Source: Cheiracanthium punctorium
Taxonomy: Eukaryota > Arthropoda > Arachnida > Araneae > Cheiracanthiidae
Reading direction: 5' to 3'
Length of the DNA: 64,000 nt
Assembly (NCBI GenBank): GCA_038373885.1
Contig: JAWZYV010010236.1
Span: 310,001 to 374,000 of the forward strand
This document shows positions 12,720-22,761 of this stretch, one piece after another (positions within the stretch are counted from its first letter, which is position 1; each line of letters begins with the position of its first letter). The translations under genes and the position numbers were made by a program. Below the pieces are notes generated by a model. That model was given only the letters and a program-made list of their open reading frames with translations. It was not told the DNA's origin and did no database searches.

Positions 12720-13093
12720 CAATCACTATGCTTCCGTTTGCTGCGTCCCAGGCTTAAGTAAAGCTAATTACAAAAGAGGAGAAAATGTAAATGTTTTCAC
12801 TTTTCCCAAAAAACGAAGAAAAGCGGGCCGAATGGACTAAAAATATTCCAAGAAAAAATTGGTCCCCAGGAAAAAATACGTATGTTTGTATTGAGCATTT
12901 CCGAGATGAAGATCTTTTAAAAGAAGATGCTATTTTAAAATCAGATGGGGCACTTTTAACTGTAAAAAGAAAGCATTATAAATTAGAACCGAATGCTATC
13001 CCGTGCATTTTTTCGAGCTTACCAGCCTATATATCCGATATTACCAAAAAACAAGAAATAACTGATCCTACTAAAAGAAGAGAAAACGTTTAG
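12720..13093 (+). pseudogene. THAP-domain protein relic, frameshifted
   Basis: Across 12723-12810, one frame reads HYASVCCVPGLSKANYKRG and then VNVFTFPK. The next frame carries on with NEEKRAEWTKNIPRKNW, then VCIEHF and finally NAIPCIF. Together these are the ordered hallmarks of a THAP zinc finger: the N-terminal Cys pair region, FPK, the W of the middle, C-x2-H (CIEH) and the AVPTIF-like end. The break is one extra A in an A run near 12813. The second zinc Cys appears to be Leu. A polypyrimidine tract ending ttctag at 12714-12719 could be a 3' splice site, so this may have been an internal exon. The frame closes at a TAG soon after the domain (13091-13093). It is non-functional as it stands. 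Confidence 0.7.
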
Positions 13094-13885
13094 GAAAAAG
13101 ATATTGAGGAAACCGAACAAAATAATGCAAAGGAAAATATAAATTCTTTTGAAATTAAGAAATGTATCAAGAGTTTCATGGCAATTCTATGTTAAGAAAA
13201 TTTCACCAGTAATTATAAATTAAACGCAGATCCCTTTCCACTGCACATACCAAGTAGCTTAAGGTTCAATGCGGATCTCATGGTTGATTTATTTATTAAA
13301 AAAAAAAAAAAGAGAGAGAGAGAGAGAGAAATCTATTTACTGGATACTTAGAAAAACAAAAATATAGAAGGTATTTATTAAAGAAATATTTCCAACTAAA
13401 CGGTTTACCGGAATTTGTTGAAAATTCTGAAATTAAGTATGAACACAGATTTGGAAATTAACTCAAAAAAGAAAATGTATTACTGCAATGCTAACAACAA
13501 TAACAGAAAAGTATATGTATTACTGCAATATATTTTACATGAAAACCCCTGAGAGCATTTAGGCAGTTTTACATATTCAAGAATTATACTCACTAATTTT
13601 TAAAAATATTTAATTATGTATATTTCAAATGTCTCAATGTGATATTTGAAAGTCTTATCTAGAAAAAACTAAAGCAAACACTTGTAGTGCTTTCATGAAA
13701 AACTTTATAGTATTTGTAAGGTTTGGGTAATAAAAGCTTTTACTTTTTATTTTCTTGTTTCTTGTGCTTTAATTGCTTCTAATAAAATTTGACATTAGGA
13801 GTCTGTATAACATAATTATATATAGTATGTATTGTACAAGTTTTTAAAATATTAATTGTGGAAATTTCTGATTATATTCCTCGTG

Positions 13886-14505
13886 CTACTAGTGTTTATT
13901 GACATTATTGATCAGATTTCTTCCATAGAATTCAATACAAACTCTTTGAAATCCCATCCTTTCTTGTGACGTCACGAAATGGCTTGAGATTACTATTTAT
14001 GAATCTGGATATTTTTAACATCAATTCTTTCAAAAAGCTTATTAAAACGAAGCAAAACTAAATAATGTATTTCAGTTTTTAAGTAAAATTAATAAAAATT
14101 ATTATTTTTATTTAAAAATATATTTACTTTTACTTACTTAAAAATATGACTTTACAATTATACAACGTATAAATTTAATCCATATACATATTATTTTAGA
14201 TAAATGATAACATTGAGTAACCATTATATTATTTAGAATGTATTTGCTAGCCCGAAATGCAAAACATACTGCATACAATGCTGAAACTGCTTTAAATTCA
14301 GTACACATTTATTTCATTAATTTCTGACAAAAAATATTGTTGATTCACTATTATTTAAGAACAAAGTGTTGTAAAACGAAAATGCTATTTCAATGCGTCA
14401 TAAAAAATTAAGCTACTCGTATTTATTGGCATTATTAATTCCATTTCTTCCATTGAACTCAATGCAAACTGTTCCAAATCCAATCCTTTCTTGTGACGTC
14501 ACGAA
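13886..14505 (+). repeat. Pair of ~95-bp direct repeats with CRE-like palindrome
   Basis: Blocks at about 13886-13985 and 14407-14510 match in order: ctactcgt/ctactagt, tttattg-cattatt, tttcttccat, aattcaat/aactcaat, caaact, aaatcc, atcctttcttgtgacgtcac. The palindrome tgacgtca is also present, inverted, in the left block near 12490. The duplication probably copied one terminus of the THAP-bearing element. Confidence 0.65.
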
Positions 14506-14632
14506 AACCAGTACCCAGACCCCCTCTTGCTTTCTCCTCCCTTTTTCTTCAGTCGCGGCGACCCCGGCTAAATCCGGGTTCTCGTTAAATCAGGGCTCGT
14601 TATAATGAGTTCGACTGTAATAATATGAAATA

Positions 14633-14803
14633 CAGTGGCTACCGCTTACTTGGATCACGTTCGTGCTACTGATTTTTTGATCCAATAAAGCGGCTTATTC
14701 GAAAAAGCGGCGGCTTTGAAGAGAATCATCCCATTTTCCGTGATTTGATTCGATAAAGCGGTTGATCCAATTAACCAGCGATCCAATTAAACGGCGGCCA
14801 CTG
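14633..14803. mobile_element. Tigger/pogo-like MITE with TA target site
   Basis: The left end is cagtggctaccgcttactt and the reverse-complemented right end is cagtggccgccgtttaatt, with TA on both sides (14631-14632 and 14804-14805). The inner TIR repeats gatccaat/ggatca blocks. TA duplication with CAGTGG ends fits the TcMar-Tigger/pogo group. It is 171 bp and non-coding. Confidence 0.8.
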
Positions 14804-14805
14804 TA

Positions 14806-15984
14806 AAATATGACTGTTTAGAGGAAATAATTTATTACTTTGCATGAATGAAAGCTAAGTACTAATCTGATAAAAAGTATTCTGAACAGCGGCATAAAGC
14901 ATCAATTTACACTTCAAGGTGATTTCTTCCGTCTGTAATGCATTTGTGCCTTCTGTTCTTTTTTTCTTTCCCCCATATCTTAAGTATTAAAGACATTTTT
15001 GTGAAACCCCTTCATATTTCGTGTCTATTTTTATTTAAGTTACGCACTTAAGTATTGTACGTTGGAAATAAGAAAGTCAAAACGTTGGAAATAAGAAAGA
15101 GTCATACTGTGCTATATCAGGTGAATACGGAGTCGGTGGAGTCGTATTTGACAAATGTTTACTTAAAAACTCTCGAAAATCATAGCATTCGCCTTCCCGG
15201 AAGATCAAACGGAGTGAAAATCCTTTTTTCATTAATTTGTTTTAGATGACGAAACTAATAAATTTTTTTTACTGTTATCTTATGTTTATAGAAGTCGTAA
15301 AATGTTTGTCATGAATTTACAGACTGCATTTACTGCAGGTGCATCTCAGATGCAACATTGCGAATACTTTTCGATTGCATGTTTTTTCCTTATTTTTAGC
15401 GGACAATGCAAGGAGAAAATGTTTCTAATTACATTGTCGATGTTTCTAATACATTGAATACTGTTCTAGGAAATGTTCTAGTTTCTCTGTTCTGGAAATG
15501 AAATAGTCCAATACTCCACTGAGGTCCAGATATTGCGCAAGAACGACAGTGGACCACAGTAAGTTGTTCAAATATCATTGTCGGGAAGTAACGGTGAGAA
15601 CAGAAAGGAAGTCCTTGATGTAGGATCTTTGTGACAAAAGTCGCTATTAGGTTAAATCAAAAAAGACACTTTCAGTTAAAAGAAAAAAGTTTGTTGTTTG
15701 TTTGGTATATAACTTGGAGAACCCCAACCCTTCTTGTATAAAATCCTGCACGAGCCTTGGTTCTAAAGCAAAATGGGAAAGATATTTTAATTTGTCAATT
15801 GTGAAAAACCACAATTTATAAATATATATCACTTAATTTTTAATAAATAATTTATGAACGTAGCTGTTGTGGTTAAAAACTGCTCAAGATGACGATGGGA
15901 AGCTAAGTGCAGGATAATTTAAAAGTATTTTCAGGACAATAAATAGAACATAAAGTTATTATCATGCTGCGTGATTTTTCTGTA
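14806..15984. other. Intergenic DNA, nothing recognised
   Basis: AT-rich sequence with no recognisable gene or bounded repeat. The small open frame at 15055-15249 contains an internal duplication (gttggaaataagaaag appears twice) and shows no protein motif. Confidence 0.45.
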
Positions 15985-15992
15985 TTTTTAAT

Positions 15993-16808
15993 TAGTGATG
16001 CAAAGGATATCAATTTGGTCGGATAACGAATATCCGATCCAACTTTCAACCGGATATCTGGCTACCCGGTAGCAGTATGTTTTCTTCTTTTCCTGTTTAA
16101 CTTCACTATTTTTCTTAGATTATTCAGCTATGACTTTTTTTTAAATTTTCTCATTAGTTTCAAACAATTTAATTAAAAACTCATAAACTTTTTTTTTTGA
16201 GATTGTTTTCTTGAAATTAGTACCAGTCCTACAGCAATTAAAGTTGATGCAAATAACAATATCGTTGATGAATCAGCTCTCCTTCAAGAGTTAGATAAAT
16301 ATTTTACAAAATCGGTTATTGACAGAAAAACATCTCCATCCAACTGTTGGAAAACCAATGCAACAAATTTAGCTACTTTCACTAGCCAGCAGTATTTTAG
16401 AAAGTAGACTATTCTTATAAGCAGAGTCAAATTATGGAAGGTAAAAGAAAATGTAATTGAATTCTAACAAGTAATGCAAAAGTGTTAGTGTTTTGGCACC
16501 GTAATTTATGAATCTTTTTTTTTTATAAAAAGTGTTTTTTTCAGTTTTCTATAAATGATAAAAATACATTCTAAAAAATATTGAAAAGAAAATATTTTCA
16601 TAAATTTTTATTTTTTCTAATTTTTTATTATTGCAGTTCTTAAAATTCGCTCATTTATTATGCTTATGTATGTTATATCTCAGTATATAATTTTAGGCCG
16701 GATGTACAGCCGAATGTAGAGCCGGATGTTTGTAATATCCAGCTGCTGCCAATTACCCGGTATATTGGCCAGATGCAGCATGTTTGCCAGATATTCAATG
16801 TATCTCTG
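15993..16808 (+). mobile_element. hAT element remnant with transposase fragment, 816 bp
   Basis: The left end is tagtgatgcaaaggatatc and the reverse-complemented right end is cagagatacattgaatatc. Both flanks read tttttaat (15985-15992 and 16809-16816), an exact 8-bp duplication. Subterminal ccggata/gccggatgt motifs recur near both ends, as in hAT transposase binding regions. Inside lies a recognisable C-terminal transposase fragment (16222-16407), so this is a deleted copy of an autonomous element. Confidence 0.85.
16222..16407 (+). pseudogene. hAT transposase C-terminal dimerisation-domain fragment
   Basis: The frame from 16222 to a TAG at 16405 reads without interruption. It contains LLQELDKYFTKSVIDRK, then SPSNCWKTNATNLATFTSQQ and YFRK. 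This matches the order seen in hAT dimerisation domains: E-x2-Y-x-hydrophobic, D-P/S-x-x-W-W-x-x-N and then a Y-L position. The second W of the usual WW pair is absent (CW here), and the usual P-x-S-x-x-S-E-R-x-F-S block downstream is missing. No N-terminal BED finger or catalytic core is visible. The fragment lies inside a bounded hAT element (15993-16808), which supports the call. Confidence 0.75.
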
Positions 16809-17083
16809 TTTTTAATACCTCACAGTGATTAAAAATTTTGCTTAGTATTTAAATAATTATTGAAATTTTTATCCCAGAAGTTGACTTTTTTACATGTTTT
16901 TATATTTCCACCAATTAGGTGGCAACAATGTGCGCTAATAATTTTTATTCCTCTTTATTTATAACACAATCTTTACAAAGTTACTGAGCCAGAATTTAAC
17001 TTTCAAGAACGATGTAAAACCATAAGCGTAAAGTTTTCAAAATTATTGGGGGGGCCGGGCCCCACAACCACATATATTCACAT

Positions 17084-17248
17084 CAGTGGCGTAGCCAAGG
17101 GGGGGTTAGGGGGTAATACCCCCCATGAGGAATTTTTTGCCATACAAAATGTATATTCTTCACTCCCTTATCATACACCCGTATGCATATATGTGAGTTG
17201 CAGAAGTCGTAACGTCTCCCCCATGAAAAATTTCTGGCTACGCCACTG
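17084..17248. mobile_element. hAT-like MITE, CAGTGGCGTAGCCA family, copy 1
   Basis: The left end is cagtggcgtagccaagg and the reverse-complemented right end is cagtggcgtagccagaaat. Flanks attcacat (17076-17083) and attcacgt (17249-17256) form an 8-bp duplication with one mismatch. Its 165-bp body is closely similar to 45496-45665, including catacaaaatgtatattctt. Confidence 0.87.
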
Positions 17249-17265
17249 ATTCACGTACATATAAC

Positions 17266-17455
17266 TTACTCATAACTGCCAATTACTACGGAATATAATT
17301 AACCACTTTTTCTACATGATTTTTCGGCTTAAAATATAGCAAAATTTTTGTGCTGCGCGCGCGAGCTGGTTACTATTTTGAAAAAATAATTAAAAAATAT
17401 ACTGTTTACAAAAAGTGGTTAATTATATTCCGTAGTAGTTGGCAGCTATGACTTA
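17266..17455. mobile_element. MITE with ~45-bp terminal inverted repeats
   Basis: The left arm (from about 17266, ctcataactgccaattact) is repeated inverted at the right end (about 17415-17455). Within it, tacggaatataattaacc plus cacttttt match perfectly. The unique centre contains tgctgcgcgcgcgagc. The target duplication is unclear because both flanks are ata-rich. It lies immediately next to the 17084-17248 MITE. Confidence 0.7.
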
Positions 17456-17463
17456 CTATATAT

Positions 17464-18355
17464 AAGTGTAAATTATTGGAGGCGCTCGAGCTCTGTGGGT
17501 CCATAGAATTCTACACCTATGTAAGGTAAGTATCCATGTTAGTATCTTTCTACCATGTTATAAGTTAAAAATAGAAGCAAAGTAAAAAATCCGAAGGAGG
17601 AAAAAAAAAACATTTTCGATGAGATAGTGCATTTTAGACACATCTGAACTTTTCTTCATTTCATACTTTACATTGCATAATCTGATTTTAATGAACCAGA
17701 GCCTGGCGAGGGCAGCTTACAGTAACATTGTGTGTTACGTGGCGTCACAATGAATACTAAATCATGATTGAAATCAAAAGAAGAAAAATTTTTTAAGTAA
17801 AGGTTTTTTTAAACGTGTGTAAAATGGCGTGAAATACTTTTTTTTAAGTTAATATAAATTAGTTTTCTGCATTTAGTGGTAAATTATTGGGTGTGCTCAG
17901 CCCCTATTCACAATTTATTGGGGGGGCTTGAGTCCCACGGGCCCATATGACTCTACGCCTATGTGTAAAACGACTAGGGTTCGGATGGGGCCTCCGAAAA
18001 AGAAAAGAAAAAATCTTGTTCGAGAGGGGGGAGCGGGGGGGGGGCTCGTCCTAAATAATGCTGATGTAGAATATTCTTGTAATGCATCTGCAATGATCCA
18101 ATTAAGTCATATGCAGCATTTTAATATATTCTATATCGATATCATTAATATATAAACAATATGTGCCAGGCGTACGCCGAACACGAGCGGCCGAAACAAG
18201 TGGGCGGCAAAAATCTGGTCACTGTGTTTATTCTATCTATCATGTAAGACTTTTGTGCTGTATGACTGGAAACTTAAAGTATATTACTGATTTTATCATG
18301 TTTATTTTAATTTCACCACATTATATCACAGTTACTTTGTTTTCTGAAGACCCCG
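17464..18355. other. Intergenic DNA with two truncated repeat ends
   Basis: Two stretches, about 17473-17521 and 17911-17962, share the order ttattggagg/ttgggggggc, gagctc/gagtcc, tgggtcca/cgggccca, and end in acacctatg/acgcctatg. They look like same-facing termini of one repeat family (CATAGGCGTAGAGT on the other strand). No partner left ends were found. No gene is supported. Confidence 0.45.
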
Positions 18356-18363
18356 ATTATTGT

Positions 18364-19166
18364 CTGGAGTGGCGGCTCCTCCATTTGAGCACATCAGCAC
18401 GTGAACCCTCAAAGGAAGAATTAAAGAATAAACACATTAAAAAATTAAATTAATAAAAAATAAATACACTTGTAGATTTTTGTGAATTTAAAACGTGTGT
18501 TTTACTCCCCCCCCCCTCTCCCCACTATTATTAAATACGCTTATTATAGCTAACGCACTGTAGTGCAGCTTACTACAGAACACTCTTAAATCGATCGCAA
18601 GTGCGAACGGAAAATTTCCCTTCTGAACCCTCTCTGAGAAGAGAAGCGGAGAGAGTTGAGAAGAAGTACGGCGCTGCTGATATCATTCCGTTGAAACATT
18701 TTGAGAGCGCGCGGGCACGATTTTTTTTTTTTTTCAGTTATCGATTCCGTATTTTCCCTTGGTTTGTAACGTTCGGTTAGTTAATCATTGTTTCTTTTTA
18801 TTTTCTTATTGTTTTCTTTATTATCAATTTTCACTACAATATTTTTTACAAACTAGTGTAAATAATTCAGATGGGAGTAAAAGAAGTGTTTCGGAGGTAA
18901 AGCAATGAAATTTTTCAGTATTATCCTTTGAAAAAAAGAATTGAAATAAAATGAAGCAAGACAACACCTTTGCCAAAACTTATCTAGGTAACGAAATACA
19001 AGACAAAATATTGCTTGTTTTCTTTCAGTTGTGCGTGCACTCTTTTATTTTAATTTGCTAGAAACGAAAATATATTTTTATTTGTAACGTGCGACGTATC
19101 GGCATATTTAATTTTCGAAATTTGTTTTGTGAACCTCCTTTTAAATAACCCACGAGCCGCCATTTG
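18364..19166. mobile_element. hAT-like element, 803 bp
   Basis: The left end is ctggagtggcggctcc and the reverse-complemented right end is caaatggcggctcgtggg, the same TGGCGGCTCGTGG core as the 8844-10274 element. Flanks attattgt (18356-18363) and gttattgt (19167-19174) form an 8-bp duplication with one mismatch. No transposase frame is visible. Confidence 0.68.
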
Positions 19167-19174
19167 GTTATTGT

Positions 19175-19934
19175 TATATTAGGTATAACTATATTTTCCT
19201 ATCTATTGATATGTCATGATCTGAAGGTTGAATTGGTTGGTAGGATGAGGTGGGATAAAATGGGTATGGAAACAGGCACTTTTTTTAATTATTCATAGGC
19301 TGTGTCCTGGAACTAATAATGTTAAATGTGCATTTTTTTCTCATACTTTACGCGATGGGTACATCCCCTTCGGGCCTAAAAATATTTTATATAACTACAT
19401 TTGCCTCAAATGAAAAAGTATTAAAAAATGATTAAGAGCTGTTTTTTCCCATAAAGGTGTGCTAAAATGGGAAAAAGATTCTAAAAAAGCTAAAAAAAAA
19501 CATTAATCCACTTAATCAAATTTCATTTATTTCTTATCATTCAAATTTAAAAACGTTATAACCTTTGCTATAGGTTCTAGATGAATACTGTATTCCAACA
19601 TCGCATTGCTGCAGAATAAGGTAGAATAAAATGAGCAGGTATTTCCTTTTGATCAAAAATATAAATAGCTTTTTTTTTTTTTTTTTTTTTTTTGCGTATA
19701 TTTTGAGACATCAGTAGTCAACATCTATATTCTTTACAACTTTAATTAGGAGCGTTAGGAAACAATATTAACTAAGCCTAAAAGTTCACCCATTTTACCT
19801 CACCACACTAAAGCATAAATAGAATGAAAAATATTAAATTCTTACTTTTTTTCTGGTAAGGTGTTAAGACCTCTTTTTAAAATTGAAAATTATAACAGAA
19901 CTTTCCAGAAATGCATTAATTTCTTGAAAGGTTT

Positions 19935-19965
<31 letters not shown>

Positions 19966-20847
19966 GAAAGACAAGAAAAGAACTTGAATTCAATAAGCTG
20001 ATACAAGCTAATATTATGTTTCCATATGCAATAAATAAACTCAGTTATTAATGCGAATATTGCCTACTAATGTCTAAAAACATAGACTAAAAATGAAATA
20101 TCCCTTAAAAACAAACTATTTATATTTTTGGATCAAAAAGAAATACCTACCCATTTTATACCCTACACAATAAAGTTCGCCAAACTTACTTCCAGTAAAA
20201 TGATAATGATTTTTTTTTTCTTTGTATATTGCTCTCTTTTTGTTAAACAATAAAATTTTTATTTTCGTACTATAGTTATTTCTTTTCTATTTACTAGATA
20301 AAGGCGCCCCCATAATATCTGCACAAGTCCCGGCGAAATATCTAGAATGCGTCCTAGTTCAAGTACAACGAAGGAGAACTCAGATTTGCCGGAAAGCCGA
20401 TGAATGCTTGGTCAGCATATTTTTATACTCTCATTCTCTGGTTTTTGAGATTTTTTTACCCTTCTTTTGTTCTGTTTGCAGTGCTTTAATATATTCGCTT
20501 CTCTTAAACCCATTTCTGTAATGTGCTGTTCTCAGTTCAGACAGTTGTTCGGAAAGAAAATACAACTTTTTTAAGTTAAAAAAACCATTTATTTCGTGGT
20601 TGTTGTCATTAAAAACTAGCATAAATTAACAAATTCAATTCTTGAAACAGATTTGATGACGAAAATGGCTAAAAGTGTTAACGAGAAATACAGGATGACC
20701 GAGAATTGTTGGAACGTTATAAAATCAAATAGAAAGAATCTAAACACAGCAGCATTAAAATGTAATTGCTAACTAATTGGACAACAGCAAAATTCGTAGC
20801 TTTCAATATGAGAACCTTTCGTGGTTCGTATAACATCTAATGAATAT
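19175..20847. other. Intergenic DNA with an imperfect inverted repeat
   Basis: The stretch at 19616-19676 (ggtagaataaaatgagcagg onward, through gatcaaaaatataaatag) pairs with the reverse complement of about 20110-20172 (gggtataaaatgggtagg). Further copies of the taaaatgggt motif occur near 19255-19266 and, inverted, near 19785-19800. This could be a decayed element or a cluster of repeat ends. Long T tracts lie at 19671-19693 and 19931-19965. No gene is supported. Confidence 0.5.
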
Positions 20848-21127
20848 TAAATTTCTATCCGAGTATTTGAAATCATCTGAGGAGTTATAGAATGAATAGC
20901 AATGAATTCCTGTACATTAAGACACGCAGTTCTGTAAACAATATACGTAGTTGACGTAACACTACATGAAAATGCCACAAGGTTTAAATATGCCGATCAA
21001 GAAGGCCACTGAATTGGACCACACGATCTGTCCATGATCTGTACACGATCTGTTTTCGAAATGTTGATTGAGGCAACAGCGCATAGCCGTTGAACATTGT
21101 GGAGATGAGCCGTCCTGATGAAAAAAC
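20848..21127 (-). pseudogene. Mariner-superfamily transposase fragment
   Basis: Reading the minus strand from about 21127, one frame gives GFFHQDGSSPQCSTAMRCCLNQHFENR. The next frame continues GPIQWPS, a stop, SAYLNLVAFSCS and later ITPQMISNTRIEI before a stop at 20848-20850. The order (QDG catalytic motif, then GPI-WP-RS-DL-P, then the C-terminal ITPEM-NTR-type tail) is that of Tc1/mariner-superfamily transposases. There is at least one frameshift and one in-frame stop, and the N-terminal half is missing. No flanking TIRs were identified. Confidence 0.65.
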
Positions 21128-21417
21128 CCATTGCCAAATCTTCGCCACAGTCGCTATTATGCCCACTACAGTCGCTATGAATGATGAGAATGCTCTCAAC
21201 CTTTCCTTTTATACTCATAATAGCAACAAAAAGCGCGATTATGAAAATTGATGCATGTTATTCTGTAAACAGGAACAGTATTTCGCCTAGTGGCAACTTC
21301 TGGTACTAATTTTTTTTTACTTACAAATCGAAATTTTATGGTCCACCATGTACGCCCATCAAATTTGTTGATGTCTCCTCCAATACTTTACTTGCTAGAG
21401 GATTCTGGATACCTCAC

Positions 21418-21864
21418 TGTAGGGAACCCACTGAGTTTTCACCCCCTCTTTTTGGATGACCCAAAGATATGATGCCCCACGGTGATGCTCTCCGAACGGA
21501 GAGGAGAGAGAACGCGGGGGGGACGAAGCAAGGGGCTTGTGTCCTGGGGGTCATCTAAGGAGGCGAGGGAAAGAGAAAAACAGATCACTTGACTTGCAGC
21601 GGAGAGATGCACTGATGCGGACGCCAGTTAGGAGATTTCCCGAGACTCTCCGATGTAATAGCATCAGTAGGATGTTGTATGTTAAATATATATATTCAAA
21701 GTCCAATCTGTAAATATGATTATATCTGTATATATAATAAATGATTAGTCTCGACATCAGGCTCGATTAATTGCATCCACAACATGTATTCAAACCGTGG
21801 AATTGGTCAGCAGTTCCCGCTACCAAACTGCAGCTGAACGACATTTCGACGGGCGGACCCTACA
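21418..21864 (+). repeat. 5' LTR
   Basis: 447 bp, TGTA..TACA ends. It should hold the element's promoter: an AT-rich taaatatatatattc block near 21684-21698 could serve as a TATA region, and AATAAA at 21736-21741 is a polyadenylation-signal candidate. It differs from the 3' LTR only in the last ~35 bases (two substitutions and two single-base indels). Confidence 0.93.
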
Positions 21865-22761
21865 CTGGAGGCAGCGGCGGTATGAGATGCAGAGCCGGAT
21901 CTACGGTGTCGAGTTGGCTGGATGTTTCCAGAAGAAAAGCATCGGCATCTACGTTGAGAAAACACGGCGGGATCACCGGACGTTTTACAGATGAGATGCA
22001 TAGAAGCCGGATCAGCAGTTCCGAATGGTCGATTTGATCCAGGAGAAACTCATCGGCATCTACGTTGAGGAGACACTGGGGGATCACCGGATGTGTTACG
22101 CAGGTGTGAGGAAGTTACGACGTAGAGATTACCGGAGGGGTTACACAGGAGCGAGGAAGCTACGACGTCGAACCATACAGTGCTGTGAACTGGTCAACCT
22201 GTGCTGTGAGCTTGTAAAGCTGTGAACTGGTCAACCTGTGAACTTGTTAACCTGTGAGCTTGTAAAGCTGTGAACTGGTGAAGCTGTGAAATTATAAACC
22301 TCGTCCGAACTTAGGGACAGATTAGTGGTTATCAGGAATCAATATTGGATATATACTAATGAAAGAAGACGGCAAAAGTTTGAGTGGCTGTTTCCTTGTT
22401 GTATTGATTAGATCCAGGGATGGTAAATTTGATTCTTGTTAAACGTAAAAAGTAAAGGTTTGAAAAAAAAAAAAAAATAAATAAGGAAAGATGTTTTGCT
22501 TTAGGTTTTAAAATGATTAGGGATTATCATTATCTTGTTTTCCTTATGTACTATGGTTATGTATTTTTCCAATGAAATCTAATTATTTTTGATAAAATGA
22601 TCAGTATGACTCTAGGCTCTTAGGTAAAGCTTTCATATTTGGCTAACTCTTTTCGGAAAATATAAACTAAGGCTAAGGTTCTAGGAAGTTGTGCAAGGGT
22701 ACTGACCTATAGTTGATGCTGGGAAATATTCTTAAGGTTAAATAGAATAGTAGTATCAAGG
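21865..22761 (+). promoter_or_regulatory. Retrotransposon leader with primer site and tandem repeats
   Basis: The primer-binding candidate is at 21866-21880. The leader then holds imperfect tandem blocks: catcggcatctacgttgag occurs near 21939 and 22049, each followed by a ggatcaccgga block. Next come two aagttacgacgt/aagctacgacgt units, then a run of short ctgtgaactggt/cctgtgagcttg units at about 22180-22290. The stretch before the ORF has no coding motif. The repeats may act in RNA packaging or folding, but that is speculation. Confidence 0.7.

Larger units (their letters stand above)
12415..14560 (+). mobile_element. Decayed DNA transposon carrying a THAP relic
   Basis: A left block (about 12425-12520) and the reverse complement of a right block (about 14455-14560) share ctgggtactg, gtgacgtcacaaga and aaggatgga-like sequence in the same order. 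This suggests long, diverged inverted repeats around a THAP-domain coding relic. The right-end block also appears as a second diverged direct copy near 13886-13985. Flanking sequence resembling Tigger/pogo ends (ctcgttataatgagttcgactg near 14597-14617) may belong to this element or to a neighbour. Exact ends and target duplication are not resolved. THAP domains are the DNA-binding modules of P-type transposases and of host proteins. P-type assignment is only a guess. Confidence 0.45.

Noticed and set aside
13297..13329. A/GA tract as a gene 3' end or polyadenylation site
   Set aside because: It is a simple (GA)n repeat after an A run, with no supported transcript upstream.
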